A stretch of 64,000 nucleotides of DNA from Marinospirillum insulare DSM 21763. GTDB lineage: Bacteria; Pseudomonadota; Gammaproteobacteria; Pseudomonadales; Halomonadaceae. Made by a program: the position numbers and the translations under genes. Positions 46,639 to 58,408 of this stretch are shown in pieces; the first letter of the stretch is position 1, and the number at the start of each line of letters is the position of its first letter. The notes under the pieces were generated by a model, which saw nothing but the letters and a program-made list of their open reading frames with translations, was not told where the DNA came from and made no database searches. The stretch spans positions 1 to 64,000 of the forward strand of contig NZ_JMLW01000015.1 in NCBI RefSeq assembly GCF_000686905.1. The letters are read 5' to 3'.

Positions 46639-48597
46639 CTAGTGAACTGAACCACCCAGAGGGTCTGCAGGTTTAATATCAGGCTTTCTATCCTCTTCTG
46701 CATCTTCAGCTTCTTGGTTAGCCTGGGCAGAATCAGTATCAGCCTTTACTCCACCCTCACCATCATCATTCCAGTCTTTAGGTGGCTGAGGTTTTATACC
46801 TTTCATTATGTCGTCAATTTGGCTGGCATCAATGGTTTCATATTCCATTAAGGCATCCTTCATTAACTCCATTTGTTCACGGTGCTCTTCAAGCAGTTTA
46901 ACGGCTTCTTCATAGCAGTCATCCAGAATTTTTCTAATTTCTGCATCAAGTAGCTTAGCTGTATCACCACCAACACCCATGCCACTACCGGAGCCACCGC
47001 CTCCACCTTTAAGAAAGGGATCGCTGTCATCTTCTGTATAAAGCACAGGGCCTGCTTTATCGGATAAGCCCCACTTGGTTACCATGTTGCGTGCCATTTT
47101 AGTGGCTTGCTGAATATCATTCGATGCACCTGTAGAAACACCATCTGCACCATAGAACATTTCTTCAGCAATACGACCACCGTAGGCAGAGGTAATGCGA
47201 CTCAACAAATAGCGGCGACTGTAAGAAACCTTGTCTTCTTCAGGCAAGAACATGGTTACACCTAAAGCACGGCCACGTGGAATAATTGAGACTTTATATA
47301 CCGGGTCATGGTCGGGCAATAAGCGACCTAAAATAGCATGACCTGCTTCATGGTAAGCAGTCATGGTTTTATCTTTTTCTGTCATCACCATGGACTTACG
47401 CTCAGCGCCCATCATGATTTTATCTTTGGCCTTATCAAACTCTTCCATACTCACTAAGCGACGATTAGTACGAGCAGAGAAAAGAGCTGCTTCGTTCACT
47501 AGGTTAGCTAAGTCTGCACCTGAGAAGCCAGGTGTACCACGAGCAATAACAGAAGGCTTAACATCATCATCTAAAGGTACTTTGCGCATGTGAACATTCA
47601 GTATTTGTTCACGACCACGAATATCTGGCAAAGCAACCACTACTTGGCGGTCAAATCGACCTGGGCGTAGTAGAGCTTGGTCAAGCACATCTGGCCGGTT
47701 AGTTGCTGCTATTACTATCACACCATCGTTAGCTTCAAAACCGTCCATCTCTACAAGTAACTGGTTAAGCGTTTGTTCTCGCTCATCATTACCACCACCC
47801 ATACCTGCACCACGGTGACGACCTACAGCATCTATTTCATCTATAAAAATAATGCAGGGTGAGCTTTTTTTGGCTTGTTCGAACATATCGCGTACACGAG
47901 AAGCACCCACACCCACAAACATTTCTACAAAGTCTGAACCTGAAATACTAAAGAAAGGTACCTTAGCTTCACCTGCTACAGCCTTGGCTAACAAGGTTTT
48001 ACCTGTACCCGGGCTACCCACCATTAAGACACCACGGGGAATTTTACCGCCCAGACGCTGAAACTTACCTGGATCACGTAGAAACTCAACCAGCTCGGCT
48101 ACGTCTTCTTTAGCTTCATCACAGCCTGCTACATCAGCAAAGGTTGTTTTAATTTGATCTTGAGTTAATAAACGTGCCTTAGACTTACCAAAACTCATCG
48201 GCCCGCCTTTACCACCAGCACCACCTTGCATTTGGCGCATAAAGAACATAAATACAGCCATAATTAACAAGATAGGAAAGCTAGCAACCAATAAGCGCAT
48301 CCAAATGCTCTGTCCTTCAGGCTTTTTACCTTCGACTAGAACATTGTTGCTTAGTAGGTCATCCATTAAACGCGGGTCATCTGCAGCTGGACGAATTGTT
48401 TGAAAGCGTGATCCATCTACCCGCTCTCCAAAAATATCGTAGCCATCAATAACTACTTTCTTAACTCTTTTTTGCTGCACTTCATGCACAAACTGAGAGT
48501 AGTTTGTGGTGTTTGGCGTGGTTTCAACATTAAAGCTGTTAAACACCGTCAGCAAAACTGCTGCGATGACCAGCCATAGAATGAGATTTTTGGCCAT
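46639..48597 (-). CDS. ftsH: ATP-dependent zinc metalloprotease FtsH
   Basis: Membrane-anchored AAA+ protease that degrades LpxC, sigma-32 and damaged membrane proteins. The 652-residue protein has two membrane helices (about 4-22 and 99-119), Walker [13 protein letters not shown], Walker [10 protein letters not shown], the second region of homology ending RPGRFDRQ, and the zinc site HEAGH. I chose the ATG at 48597 ([10 protein letters not shown], the usual N-terminus); the longer frame would begin at TTG. A Gly-rich run, [16 protein letters not shown], interrupts the protease domain near residue 535, and the tail is acidic. It normally follows rlmE. Confidence 0.96.
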   Translation of the reverse strand: MAKNLILWLVIAAVLLTVFNSFNVETTPNTTNYSQFVHEVQQKRVKKVVIDGYDIFGERVDGSRFQTIRPAADDPRLMDDLLSNNVLVEGKKPEGQSIWMRLLVASFPILLIMAVFMFFMRQMQGGAGGKGGPMSFGKSKARLLTQDQIKTTFADVAGCDEAKEDVAELVEFLRDPGKFQRLGGKIPRGVLMVGSPGTGKTLLAKAVAGEAKVPFFSISGSDFVEMFVGVGASRVRDMFEQAKKSSPCIIFIDEIDAVGRHRGAGMGGGNDEREQTLNQLLVEMDGFEANDGVIVIAATNRPDVLDQALLRPGRFDRQVVVALPDIRGREQILNVHMRKVPLDDDVKPSVIARGTPGFSGADLANLVNEAALFSARTNRRLVSMEEFDKAKDKIMMGAERKSMVMTEKDKTMTAYHEAGHAILGRLLPDHDPVYKVSIIPRGRALGVTMFLPEEDKVSYSRRYLLSRITSAYGGRIAEEMFYGADGVSTGASNDIQQATKMARNMVTKWGLSDKAGPVLYTEDDSDPFLKGGGGGSGSGMGVGGDTAKLLDAEIRKILDDCYEEAVKLLEEHREQMELMKDALMEYETIDASQIDDIMKGIKPQPPKDWNDDGEGGVKADTDSAQANQEAEDAEEDRKPDIKPADPLGGSVH

Positions 48598-48772
48598 ATC
48601 GTTCAAGGCAATGCCCTCTTTGTAGATTTTGTCTGACCAACAATGAGTTGATTAAAGTCAGACTAAACAGAATAACTATACTACATCACTTAACAGCTAA
48701 GACCGATACCAAAGGGTAACAATTCAATTTATTCTTTATATGACCACAATAGCTAAACACTGTTACTAGCTT

Positions 48773-49393
48773 TTATCCCTTGTAGCCTCTAGCTAATAAA
48801 TAAACTTCACGAGACCTAGCTCTCGATGCCACGGGTTTACGCGTTAAAACTTTGGTGAAGCGGCTGCGCAAGAGCTTTAAATACTCTTCATAACCTTCAC
48901 CTTGAAAAACTTTTGCTAAAAAATCACCCTGCGGCTTTAACACCTGCTCAGCAAGATCGAGTGCTAACTCTACCAGATACATTGCTTTGGGTTGATCTAT
49001 AGCATTCATTCCACTGAGATTGGGTGCCATATCTGAAATTACAAGGTCTGCTTGTTTTCCTTGCATGGACTCAAGCAATAATTCCAGAATTTCATCTTCT
49101 GTAAAATCACCTTGAATAAACTCCACATCGGGAACTGCATCCATAGGCAAAATATCTGAAGCAATAATTTTTCCTTGGCTACCCAACTTTTCAGACAGCA
49201 ACTGCGACCAGCCTCCGGGTGCTGAACCTAAGTCAATAACCGTCATACCTGGACGAAACAATCGATCCTTTTCATCAATTTCAGCTAGCTTATAGGTAGC
49301 ACGCGATCGATAACCATCTTTTTGTGCTTTTTTGACCCACACATCATCTACATGCTCTTTTAGCCAAGCTGCACTGGTTTTTGAACGTGCCAC
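48773..49393 (-). CDS. rlmE: 23S rRNA 2'-O-methyltransferase RlmE (FtsJ)
   Basis: Methylates U2552 of 23S rRNA and is needed for 50S maturation. The 206-residue protein has K35 in [11 protein letters not shown], the SAM-binding [11 protein letters not shown], the Asp of [10 protein letters not shown], the Lys of LAKVFQGEG, and the Glu of SREVYLLA, giving the family's K-D-K-E tetrad. The start is GTG at 49393 after GAGG. It is upstream of ftsH and back to back with yhbY, as in most gammaproteobacteria. Confidence 0.95.
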   Translation of the reverse strand: MARSKTSAAWLKEHVDDVWVKKAQKDGYRSRATYKLAEIDEKDRLFRPGMTVIDLGSAPGGWSQLLSEKLGSQGKIIASDILPMDAVPDVEFIQGDFTEDEILELLLESMQGKQADLVISDMAPNLSGMNAIDQPKAMYLVELALDLAEQVLKPQGDFLAKVFQGEGYEEYLKLLRSRFTKVLTRKPVASRARSREVYLLARGYKG

Positions 49394-49507
49394 AAGAACC
49401 TCATAAAAAATTTTAGCCAGCTAAAGGATGACCTAAACCACCTTCAGGCACTAGAATAGGCGAAACAGCAACTGCTGCCCTAATTAACTAAAGCTGAGTA
49501 GATTAAC

Positions 49508-49819
49508 ATGAGCCTGAAAGGCACACAAAAGAAACAACTAAGAACCTTAGGTCACGACCTCAACCCGGTGGTACTTATTGCAGAGAATGGCTTGTCAGAA
49601 GGTGTTGTAAAAGAAGCCGACCGCGCAATAACTGACCACGAACTGATTAAAATACGTTTTAACCTAGATGACCGTGATGATCGCAATGCAATGATGGCGC
49701 AATTAGCTGACAAGCTTCAAGCCGAACTCGTGCAAACCATCGGCAAAATTGGGCTTTATTACCGTGCAGCTCGCAAACCTAACCCTAAATTGTCTAATTT
49801 GTTACGTTTTGCTGAATAG
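49508..49819 (+). CDS. yhbY: RNA-binding protein YhbY (CRS1/YhbY domain)
   Basis: Small protein of 103 residues that binds pre-50S ribosomal particles. LKGTQKKQLRTLGHDLNPVVLIAENGLSEGVV is the conserved CRM domain core, with an IGKIGLYYR strand in place of the GxxG-type end. It is divergent from rlmE and converges on greA across a shared terminator. Confidence 0.93.
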   Translation: MSLKGTQKKQLRTLGHDLNPVVLIAENGLSEGVVKEADRAITDHELIKIRFNLDDRDDRNAMMAQLADKLQAELVQTIGKIGLYYRAARKPNPKLSNLLRFAE

Positions 49820-49835
49820 ATTTTAGTTAAACAAA

Positions 49836-49870
49836 AAAACCGCACCTTTTTTAAAAAAGTATGCGGTTTT
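49836..49870. terminator. Bidirectional terminator between yhbY and greA
   Basis: AAAACCGCA (49836-49844) pairs with TGCGGTTTT (49862-49870), with an inner TTTTTT/AAAAAA stem and T-runs on both strands. Both converging genes end within 45 bases. Confidence 0.87.
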
Positions 49871-49910
49871 TTTATTAGGTGCTCATTAACGAAACAGTCA
49901 ACAAACTTAG

Positions 49911-50396
49911 CTAACCTTCTTCACCGTAACGAATTTCACCTATCTCAAACTCCACATCACCCTTAGGGGTTTTGATATGTGCAACATCGCCCTCTTCTTT
50001 ACCTATTAGGCCTCGCGCTATAGGTGAAGTGTAAGATATTTTACCAATATTAACGTTGGCTTCATCTTCACCTACTAGGGTATAAGTTACCTCTTCATCG
50101 GTATCTAGGTTGATTAAATCAACTGTCACACCAAAAACCACTTTACCCACCTTGGGCAGGGTAGTGACATCAATAACCTGCGCGTTAGATAACTTACCTT
50201 CAATTTCTTGAATACGACCTTCGATAAAGCCTTGTTGTTCTCGAGCAGCATGGTATTCAGCATTTTCTTTTAAATCACCATGCTCTCTGGCTTCAGCAAT
50301 AGCAGCAATAACCTGGGGTCGCTCTACTGTTTTTAATTGATTCAACTCTTCACGCAGGTTTTTTTCACCTGCTAGAGTCATTGGACTTTTTTGCAT
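49911..50396 (-). CDS. greA: Transcription elongation factor GreA
   Basis: Rescues backtracked RNA polymerase by stimulating transcript cleavage. The 161-residue protein has the N-terminal coiled coil with the acidic tip [22 protein letters not shown] and the C-terminal FKBP-like domain ending [18 protein letters not shown]. The ATG at 50396 lies two bases past the carB stop, and its GGAG lies within carB, so translation is coupled. The longer frame to 50471 would be inside carB. Confidence 0.96.
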   Translation of the reverse strand: MQKSPMTLAGEKNLREELNQLKTVERPQVIAAIAEAREHGDLKENAEYHAAREQQGFIEGRIQEIEGKLSNAQVIDVTTLPKVGKVVFGVTVDLINLDTDEEVTYTLVGEDEANVNIGKISYTSPIARGLIGKEEGDVAHIKTPKGDVEFEIGEIRYGEEG

Positions 50397-50398
50397 AA

Positions 50399-53300
50399 CT
50401 ATACATCTCCTTGATGCAGATCCTGCAAACGACGCACTTGAATATTCATACCATATTCTAGCGCTTGGCACAGGGCAGCCGCTCCGGCTAGGGTGGTGCT
50501 GTAAGGCACCTTATGCTGTAAAGCGGCACGTCGAATACCAGCAGAGTCTGCTGTAGATTGACGACCTTCAGTGGTATTAACGATATAGGCTATTTCATCA
50601 TTTTTAACCTTATCTACTATATGTGGGCGACCTTCTGCCACTTTATTTACCACTTCAGCCTCATAGCCAGCTGCTTTTAATACTGCGGCAGTACCGCTAG
50701 TCGCTATTAGCTTAAAACCCAGTTTATCTAAAGAGGCTGCAACTTCAGCTATGTAAGGCTTGTCTGCCTCACGCACTGAAAGAAAAGCTAAACCACCGGC
50801 CTTAGGCATTTTTTCGCCTGCACCCAGTTGTGATTTCATAAAGGCTTCAGCAAAGGTAGCGCCACTACCCATCACTTCACCTGTAGACTTCATTTCTGGG
50901 CCAAGAATCGGGTCGACACCCTGGAACTTGTTGAAAGGGAAAACGGCCTCTTTAACGCTAAAGAAAGGCGGAATAATTTCCTTTTCAAAACCCTGATCTT
51001 TCAGGCTAGTACCTGCCATACAGCGGGCAGCTACTTGTGCTAGCGAGGTACCTATGCATTTGGACACAAAAGGTACCGTACGTGATGCACGCGGGTTCAC
51101 TTCTATCACATAAATAGTGTCGTCTTGGTAGGCAAGTTGCACGTTCATTAAGCCAACCACACCCAACTCTCGTGCCATTTTGGCAATTACAACACGCATT
51201 CTGTCCTGAACTTCGGCAGGTAAAGAATAGGGTGGTAAAGAACAAGCTGAGTCACCTGAGTGAACACCGGCTTGTTCAATATGCTGCATAATGCCGCCTA
51301 TCACCACATCTTTACCATCGCACACCGCATCAACATCAATTTCTATGGCTGCGTTTAAGAAATGGTCTAACAATACTGGGCTGTCATTGGAAACTTTAAC
51401 AGCACTGGTTAGGTAGCGTTCTAACTCTTCTGGGCCATAAACAATTTCCATTGCTCGGCCACCTAACACATAGGAAGGACGCACAACTAAGGGATAGCCT
51501 ATGTTTTCAGCTTTTGCTAAGGCTTCATCAAAACTACGTACCGTTGCATTGGGTGGCTGAACCAGGTCTAGTTTTTCAATCATTTGCTGGAAACGCTCAC
51601 GGTCTTCAGCACGGTCAATTGCATCAGGTGTTGTACCTATAATTGGTACACCAGCCGCTTCTAATTCACGCGCCAGCTTCAATGGGGTTTGACCACCAAA
51701 CTGTACTATCACACCCTTAGGCTGTTCTTTTTGAACTATCTCTAATACGTCTTCTAGGGTTACCGGCTCAAAGTAGAGGCGATCAGAAGTGTCATAGTCA
51801 GTAGAAACGGTTTCTGGGTTACAGTTCACCATAATGGTTTCGTAACCATCATCACGCATAGCAAAGGCAGCATGAACACAGCAATAGTCAAACTCTATAC
51901 CCTGACCTATACGGTTAGGGCCGCCACCTAAAACCATAATTTTATCGCGGTTAGAGGGGCTAGCTTCACACTCTTCTTCGTAGGTGGAATACATATAAGC
52001 AGTGCTGGTAGAAAACTCTGCTGCACAGGTATCTACGCGCTTATAGGTTGGATGTACATTAAACTGGTGGCGTAATTTACGGAAAGAGTTTTCAGACACT
52101 CCCAGCAATTCTGCTAAACGGGCATCTGAGAAACCTTTACGTTTTAGGCGGTAAACCTTGTCATAATCTAGGTCACCAAAACCGGTGCGTGAAACTTCAG
52201 CTTCTAAGTTAATTAACTCTTCAAGCTGAATTAGGTACCAGTGATCAACATGAGTAAGGCGGTGTATTTCTTCTAAACTCATGCCTGAGCGGAAGGCATC
52301 ACCTATGTACCAAATGCGATCGGCACCTGGGTTTTGTAGTTCACGCTTAAGGCTGGCCAAAGATTCATCATCAAACTTTTCTAATTTTGGATCTAAGCCA
52401 TTCACACCCACTTCTAGGCCGCGCAAGGCTTTTTGCAAAGATTCTTGGAAAGTGCGACCTATGGCCATTACCTCACCCACCGACTTCATTTGCGTGGTTA
52501 GGCGGTCATTGGCTTGAGGAAATTTTTCAAAGGTGAATCGAGGAATTTTAGTAACAACATAATCGATGGTTGGCTCAAATGAAGCAGGCGTTAAACCACC
52601 GGTAATATCATTTTGTAGTTCATCTAGGGTGTAACCTACCGCTAATTTGGCAGCAATTTTAGCAATCGGGAAGCCTGTTGCTTTCGATGCTAAAGCTGAC
52701 GAACGACTCACACGCGGGTTCATTTCAATCACAACCATGCGGCCAGTATCTGGGCAGATACCAAACTGCACGTTAGAGCCACCCGTTTCAACACCTATTT
52801 CACGCAAAACTGCCAAAGAGGCATCACGCATGATTTGGTATTCTTTGTCGGTTAGGGTTTGCGCTGGTGCTACGGTAATTGAGTCTCCGGTATGCACACC
52901 CATGGCATCGAAGTTTTCAATTGAACAAACGATAATACAGTTATCATTTTTGTCGCGTACGACTTCCATCTCGTATTCTTTCCAACCAATCAGCGACTCA
53001 TCAATCAGCAGCTCTTTGGTAGGTGAGAGGTCTAGACCACGCAAACAAATCTCTTCAAACTCTTCTTTGTTGTAGGCGATACCGCCGCCTGATCCGCCCA
53101 TGGTAAAGGAAGGGCGAATAATGCAAGGAAAACCCAGGTCTGCTTGTACCTGCCAAGCTTCTTCCATGCTATGAGCAATTTTGGCGCGCGGGCACTCTAA
53201 GCCAATTTTTTTCATGGCTGTATCAAAGCGCTGACGGTCTTCTGCTTTGTCAATAGTGTCTGCGTTAGCACCTATCATTTCTACGCCATACTTTTCTAGT

Positions 53301-53620
53301 ACGCCGTATTTCTCTAGGTCTAGAGCGCAGTTAAGTGCCGTTTGACCACCCATAGTTGGTAGCAAGGCATCTGGACGCTCTTTTTCAATAATTTTTTCTA
53401 CTACTTCCCAGTGGATAGGCTCGATGTAGGTCGCATCAGCCATAACAGGGTCGGTCATAATAGTGGCAGGATTAGAGTTAACCAAAATAACTCGATAACC
53501 CTCTTCACGCAGTGCTTTACAGGCTTGCGCACCTGAATAGTCAAACTCGCAGGCCTGACCTATAACAATAGGGCCAGCACCTAGAATCAGTATGCTTTTA
53601 ATATCTGTACGTTTTGGCAT
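50399..53620 (-). CDS. carB: Carbamoyl-phosphate synthase large subunit
   Basis: Makes carbamoyl phosphate for arginine and pyrimidine synthesis with CarA. The 1073-residue protein is full length: two homologous ATP-grasp halves (about 1-550 and 551-935), each with a [10 protein letters not shown] or [11 protein letters not shown]-type ATP loop and [16 protein letters not shown] or [16 protein letters not shown], then the C-terminal MGS-like allosteric domain (about 936-1073) that binds UMP and ornithine. It follows carA by 23 bases and is coupled to greA. Confidence 0.97.
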   Translation of the reverse strand: MPKRTDIKSILILGAGPIVIGQACEFDYSGAQACKALREEGYRVILVNSNPATIMTDPVMADATYIEPIHWEVVEKIIEKERPDALLPTMGGQTALNCALDLEKYGVLEKYGVEMIGANADTIDKAEDRQRFDTAMKKIGLECPRAKIAHSMEEAWQVQADLGFPCIIRPSFTMGGSGGGIAYNKEEFEEICLRGLDLSPTKELLIDESLIGWKEYEMEVVRDKNDNCIIVCSIENFDAMGVHTGDSITVAPAQTLTDKEYQIMRDASLAVLREIGVETGGSNVQFGICPDTGRMVVIEMNPRVSRSSALASKATGFPIAKIAAKLAVGYTLDELQNDITGGLTPASFEPTIDYVVTKIPRFTFEKFPQANDRLTTQMKSVGEVMAIGRTFQESLQKALRGLEVGVNGLDPKLEKFDDESLASLKRELQNPGADRIWYIGDAFRSGMSLEEIHRLTHVDHWYLIQLEELINLEAEVSRTGFGDLDYDKVYRLKRKGFSDARLAELLGVSENSFRKLRHQFNVHPTYKRVDTCAAEFSTSTAYMYSTYEEECEASPSNRDKIMVLGGGPNRIGQGIEFDYCCVHAAFAMRDDGYETIMVNCNPETVSTDYDTSDRLYFEPVTLEDVLEIVQKEQPKGVIVQFGGQTPLKLARELEAAGVPIIGTTPDAIDRAEDRERFQQMIEKLDLVQPPNATVRSFDEALAKAENIGYPLVVRPSYVLGGRAMEIVYGPEELERYLTSAVKVSNDSPVLLDHFLNAAIEIDVDAVCDGKDVVIGGIMQHIEQAGVHSGDSACSLPPYSLPAEVQDRMRVVIAKMARELGVVGLMNVQLAYQDDTIYVIEVNPRASRTVPFVSKCIGTSLAQVAARCMAGTSLKDQGFEKEIIPPFFSVKEAVFPFNKFQGVDPILGPEMKSTGEVMGSGATFAEAFMKSQLGAGEKMPKAGGLAFLSVREADKPYIAEVAASLDKLGFKLIATSGTAAVLKAAGYEAEVVNKVAEGRPHIVDKVKNDEIAYIVNTTEGRQSTADSAGIRRAALQHKVPYSTTLAGAAALCQALEYGMNIQVRRLQDLHQGDV

Positions 53621-53643
53621 AAAACTCTCAATTTCTAACGGGT

Positions 53644-54801
53644 TCAGGCGGCCGAATTTTTACGGGCTTCGATCAAAGCAATAAAGCGATCAAACAAGGA
53701 AGATACATCCTTTGGACCTGAGCTAGCTTCTGGGTGACCTTGAAAACTAAAAGCTGCTTTATCGGTACGCTCTATACCTTGCAAGGTGCCATCGAACAAC
53801 GACTTGTGCGTAGCACGTAAGGTTGCAGGTAAGGAGCTTTCATCTACGGCAAAGCCATGATTTTGACTGGTGATCATCACAACTTTGGTGTCTAAATCTT
53901 GTACTGGATGATTGGCACCATGATGCCCTGTTGGCATTTTTACTGTTTTAGCACCTGAGGCTAGAGCTAATAATTGGTGGCCTAGGCAAATACCAAAGAC
54001 AGGCATGTCTGTTTCTAGTATTTCAGCGATGGCTTTAATAGCATAGTCACAAGGCTCTGGATCACCTGGACCGTTGGTTAAAAATACGCCATCAGGATTC
54101 ATAGCCAAAACATCAGCTGCTGGTGTAGCGGCAGGCACCAAAGTGACACGACAACCACGGCTAGCCAACATACGTAACATATTGAACTTCACACCATAGT
54201 CATAAGCCACCACATGATAATCCTGCTTGGCTGGGTCATGTTGTGGGTAGCCTGCACCTAAAGCCCACACACCCTCATTCCACTCTTGAACTGTTTTGGT
54301 GGTGACTTCTTTAACTAAATCTAAGCCTTTTAAGCCAACAGAGTTTTTTGCTGCTGTAATGGCTTGCTCTTCAGCCTTATCTGCAGCGGCAGCTTCGCCC
54401 GCTAAGATACAGCCTTTTAGCGTGCCTTTATTACGCAACAGGTGGGTTAAGCGGCGTGTATCTATCTCACTAATAGCAACAAGGTTGTTTTTTTGTAAAT
54501 AATCACTTAAAGACATTTCACTACGGAAGTTGCTTGCCAACAAAGGAAGGTCACGAATAATTAAGCCAGCAGCACCCATAGAAGAAGATTCAACATCTTC
54601 TGAGTTAATGCCAGTGCTTCCGATGTGCGGGTAAGTGAGAGTCACCAATTGGCGGGTATAAGAAGGGTCAGTCAGAATTTCTTGATAGCCGGTCATTGAG
54701 GTGTTGAATACTACCTCACCAACAGTCTGTCCATCAGCACCTATAGCGATACCTTTAAACACACTGCCGTCTTCTAGGGCCAGAATAGCGGGTCTGGTCA
54801 A
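53644..54801 (-). CDS. carA: Carbamoyl-phosphate synthase small (glutaminase) subunit
   Basis: Releases ammonia from glutamine for CarB. The 385-residue protein has an N-terminal CPSase_sm domain ([24 protein letters not shown]) and a C-terminal class I glutaminase with the nucleophile Cys in GICLGHQ and the His-Glu pair in [10 protein letters not shown]. The start is TTG at 54801, eight bases after GGAGG, which gives the usual N-terminus just before PAILALEDG; no ATG or GTG fits. The leader upstream holds a small ORF and a terminator-like hairpin. Confidence 0.95.
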   Translation of the reverse strand: MTRPAILALEDGSVFKGIAIGADGQTVGEVVFNTSMTGYQEILTDPSYTRQLVTLTYPHIGSTGINSEDVESSSMGAAGLIIRDLPLLASNFRSEMSLSDYLQKNNLVAISEIDTRRLTHLLRNKGTLKGCILAGEAAAADKAEEQAITAAKNSVGLKGLDLVKEVTTKTVQEWNEGVWALGAGYPQHDPAKQDYHVVAYDYGVKFNMLRMLASRGCRVTLVPAATPAADVLAMNPDGVFLTNGPGDPEPCDYAIKAIAEILETDMPVFGICLGHQLLALASGAKTVKMPTGHHGANHPVQDLDTKVVMITSQNHGFAVDESSLPATLRATHKSLFDGTLQGIERTDKAAFSFQGHPEASSGPKDVSSLFDRFIALIEARKNSAA

Positions 54802-54843
54802 AACAGTTTCCTCCCATAACAGGCTTTCAGCAGGGCCGTCTGT

Positions 54844-54897
54844 TCACGACCAATACCGATTTTGGGTTGCAAAAAAGCGAGATGAACTGGTGTCCAT
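54844..54897 (-). CDS. Possible 17-residue leader peptide ahead of carA
   Basis: A small ORF, MDTSSSRFFATQNRYWS, begins at ATG 54897 inside the 5' arm of the leader hairpin and stops 42 bases before carA. Its ribosome site (AGCGGG) is poor. Leader peptides ahead of carAB have been proposed in Pseudomonas, where translation is linked to attenuation. Expression here is unproven and the ORF could be chance. Confidence 0.3.
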   Translation of the reverse strand: MDTSSSRFFATQNRYWS

Positions 54898-54905
54898 CCC
54901 GCTTT
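54871..54905 (-). terminator. Terminator-like hairpin between dapB and carA
   Basis: On the minus strand AAAGCGGGATG (54905-54895) pairs with CATCTCGCTTT (54884-54874), 11 base pairs with one G:T, a ten-base loop and a run of six T's. It could be the end of the dapB transcript or an attenuator in the carA leader. A TATATA box at 54913-54908 on the minus strand lies just ahead of it. Confidence 0.72.
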
Positions 54906-54998
54906 CTTATATAATTTGGTAGGTAAGCTTTTGCCCTGCAATTGGACGCTTATCTAAGCAATTCTACCGCAAAAGCCTTACTAAGGTCTAGAACCAAA

Positions 54999-55820
<822 letters not shown>

Positions 55821-55970
55821 TTATAAAGTTAATATGCTTGGCATTATACTTTAATTTTGCCAACCTAAGGCACTTGAGACTTAGCAACCTACATTTGTGA
55901 AGCAGTTCACCTAACCATGCATTCTTTTTGCTAAGATAAATTACCATCTGCTGTTAACTAGGGGTTAATA

Positions 55971-57635
55971 ATGCCATCTATGCTCTCTTCTAACCCTAGC
56001 TATGAGCGCGTCAAACGTTTAAATGCTATAGGGATAGCTCTTTCTGCTCAAAAGGATCAAAGCAAACTACTTGAAATGATTTTAAATAGTGCGCGTGAAC
56101 TTACCCAAGCTGATGCTGGCACGCTTTACATGGTTGAGCCAAGTAGCGACTCGCTCCGTTTTGCTCTAGTGCAAAATGATCAGTTGAAAATTCACTTAGG
56201 TGGCAGTGGCCAACCTGTTGGCGATAACTTTCCTCTTATCCCTTTACACTTAGAAGATAACTCACCTAATGAGCGCATGATTGTTGCTTGGTCCGTTCTC
56301 AATAAAAAAACTGCACGTATAAAAGATGCCTATGATGAAAAAGGCTTCGACTTTTCAGGCACTCGTGCCTTTGACGAACAAACCGGTTATCGCTCACAGT
56401 CTTTTTTAACTATCCCGCTACTCAACCACGAAGGCGAAGTAATTGCCGCACTGCAATTATTAAACAAACTAAATTCAGCAGGTCAAACAGTTGAGTTTGA
56501 CGAGGAAGATCAAGGCATTGCAGAATCTCTAGCATCGCAAGCCGCCGTGGCACTAACTAACCGCCGTCTTATCGATGAGTTGCGCACTCTATTCGATAGC
56601 TTCACTCAAGTTATTGCTAGCGCCATTGACTCCAAGTCTGCACACACAGGCGCACACTGCCGGCGCGTGCCTGATGTAACACTCATGTTGGCTGAAGCGG
56701 CCAATGGAATTAATTTCCCAGGGCTTGAAGGCTTTAGCATGAGTGAAGAAGACAGGTATGAACTTAAAACAGCGGCTTGGTTACACGACTGCGGCAAGGT
56801 AGTAACACCCCATCATATAATGGAAAAGTCGACTAAATTAGAAACACTGGTTGACCGCATCGATTTTATTGCTGACCGCTTTGAAATTTTGCGTCGCGAT
56901 CTAGAAGTAGCGAAACTAAAAGAAGAACTAGCTGCAAGCAAACAAGGTCAGTCACTCGACAAAGCTCGACTAGATTTTTATGACCAGCTAGAAAACCAGC
57001 TAAAAGATGACCTGGCCTTTTTAAAAACCGCTAACACAGGCGGTGAATTTATGGCAGATAAACACCTGACTAGACTTGCCAACTTAAGCAAAGAAGGCTG
57101 GATAGATCTTAATGGACAACGTAAAACTCTATTAAGTGATGACGAGCTAGCCAACCTCAGTATTCGTCGCGGCACACTTAATCAAGATGAGCGTAAAATC
57201 ATGGAAGGCCACATGGTGCATACCCTTGCTATGTTAGAACAGCTACCCTTTCCACGTCATCTCCAGCGTGTGCCAGAATATGCTGGCGGACATCACGAGC
57301 GAATGGATGGCAAAGGCTACCCCAGCGGCCTAACCCGTGAGCAAATGTCGATACCTGCACGAATCATGGGTGTTGCTGATGTATTTGAAGCTTTAACAGC
57401 CCATGAAAGACCCTATAAAAAGCCTATGCCACTATCTCAGGCACTCACCATTATGGGTCGCATGGTTGAAGATAATCACTTAGACCCAGATATCTACACG
57501 CTATTTGTTTACAAAAAAGTTTACCTTGATTACGCTAAGAAACATTTGCGCGAAGAACAAATAGATGAAGTGGACATCCATACCCTTCCGGGCATTCAAT
57601 TAGATTCAATTAATAACTTGCACGCAAGGAGCTAG
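55971..57635 (+). CDS. GAF and HD-GYP domain protein, probable c-di-GMP phosphodiesterase
   Basis: Cytoplasmic signalling protein of 554 residues. An N-terminal GAF sensor domain (about 28-198) is followed by an HD-GYP phosphodiesterase domain with metal-binding H272-D273 in WLHDCGKV, HHER (441-444), and GKGYP (447-451). Between the two metal-site regions is an insertion of about 110 residues (about 290-405) rich in charged helices (LEVAKLKEELAASKQGQSLD), longer than in ordinary HD-GYP domains. It lacks membrane segments. The metallo-beta-lactamase gene starts two bases after its stop, so the two are co-translated. What the GAF domain binds is unknown. Confidence 0.9.
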   Translation: MPSMLSSNPSYERVKRLNAIGIALSAQKDQSKLLEMILNSARELTQADAGTLYMVEPSSDSLRFALVQNDQLKIHLGGSGQPVGDNFPLIPLHLEDNSPNERMIVAWSVLNKKTARIKDAYDEKGFDFSGTRAFDEQTGYRSQSFLTIPLLNHEGEVIAALQLLNKLNSAGQTVEFDEEDQGIAESLASQAAVALTNRRLIDELRTLFDSFTQVIASAIDSKSAHTGAHCRRVPDVTLMLAEAANGINFPGLEGFSMSEEDRYELKTAAWLHDCGKVVTPHHIMEKSTKLETLVDRIDFIADRFEILRRDLEVAKLKEELAASKQGQSLDKARLDFYDQLENQLKDDLAFLKTANTGGEFMADKHLTRLANLSKEGWIDLNGQRKTLLSDDELANLSIRRGTLNQDERKIMEGHMVHTLAMLEQLPFPRHLQRVPEYAGGHHERMDGKGYPSGLTREQMSIPARIMGVADVFEALTAHERPYKKPMPLSQALTIMGRMVEDNHLDPDIYTLFVYKKVYLDYAKKHLREEQIDEVDIHTLPGIQLDSINNLHARS

Positions 57636-57637
57636 CG

Positions 57638-58408
57638 ATGAAGGTAGAGATTTTAGGCTGCAGTGGAGGCATGGGCGCAGGACAATACACCACCTGCTAC
57701 CGAGTCAACGAACATATTTTATTAGATGCAGGCACAGGCTTAGGTCAGTTAACCCACGATGAACAGTTAAAAATTAAGCATATATTTATTACCCATTCCC
57801 ACATGGATCATATTTGCTTTTTACCTCTGCTTATCGACAACCTATTTGAACACTTAGAAGAGCCCCTTGAAGTTTATGCCCTACCAGAAGTGCTAGAGAC
57901 TTTACGTACACACATTTTTAACTGGGAAATTTGGCCAGACTTTTCAACCCTGCCCAATGAAAAAACACCCGTTGTTCGATTTAATGCCATTACACCCAAC
58001 CAACCACTCACCCTTGAAGGGTTAACTTTTACTGCATTTCTAGTTGAGCATATCGTTCCTACTTGTGGTTACCACCTAGTTGACCAACAAGGTGAATCTT
58101 TAGCCTTTACAGGCGACACCACCTTTGGTCCAGAGGTTTTGAAAGAATTGAACAGGCTAGGTAAATTAGATGTACTCATGACTGAGTGCGCCTTTCCTAA
58201 CCGGCTAGATGAGTTAGCTAAACTAGCCAAACACCTTACACCTGCGTTACTTAGCGAGTTTATCCAAGCTCTAGAACATACACCCAAACAAGTTTGGCTA
58301 TCTCACTTAAAACCCAGCCAAACAAAAGAAATTAAAGCTGAGCTAGCACAACTTAATTTACAAACCAAAATGCATTTGCTTGAGTCGGGTGAGTTTTTAG
58401 AGGTTTAA
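57638..58408 (+). CDS. Metallo-beta-lactamase fold protein, possible cyclic-nucleotide phosphodiesterase
   Basis: A 256-residue hydrolase of the MBL superfamily. The metal motif is THSHMDH (H53, H55, D57, H58), with later ligands in VEHIVPTCGYH, FTGDTTFG (Asp) and LSHLKPSQ. The closest family by motif and size is the class II cAMP phosphodiesterase/RNase Z-like branch. A GGAG site precedes the ATG. It overlaps the radA stop by four bases on the other strand: TTTAA serves both stops. Co-expression with the HD-GYP gene suggests a joint signalling role. Confidence 0.8.
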   Translation: MKVEILGCSGGMGAGQYTTCYRVNEHILLDAGTGLGQLTHDEQLKIKHIFITHSHMDHICFLPLLIDNLFEHLEEPLEVYALPEVLETLRTHIFNWEIWPDFSTLPNEKTPVVRFNAITPNQPLTLEGLTFTAFLVEHIVPTCGYHLVDQQGESLAFTGDTTFGPEVLKELNRLGKLDVLMTECAFPNRLDELAKLAKHLTPALLSEFIQALEHTPKQVWLSHLKPSQTKEIKAELAQLNLQTKMHLLESGEFLEV

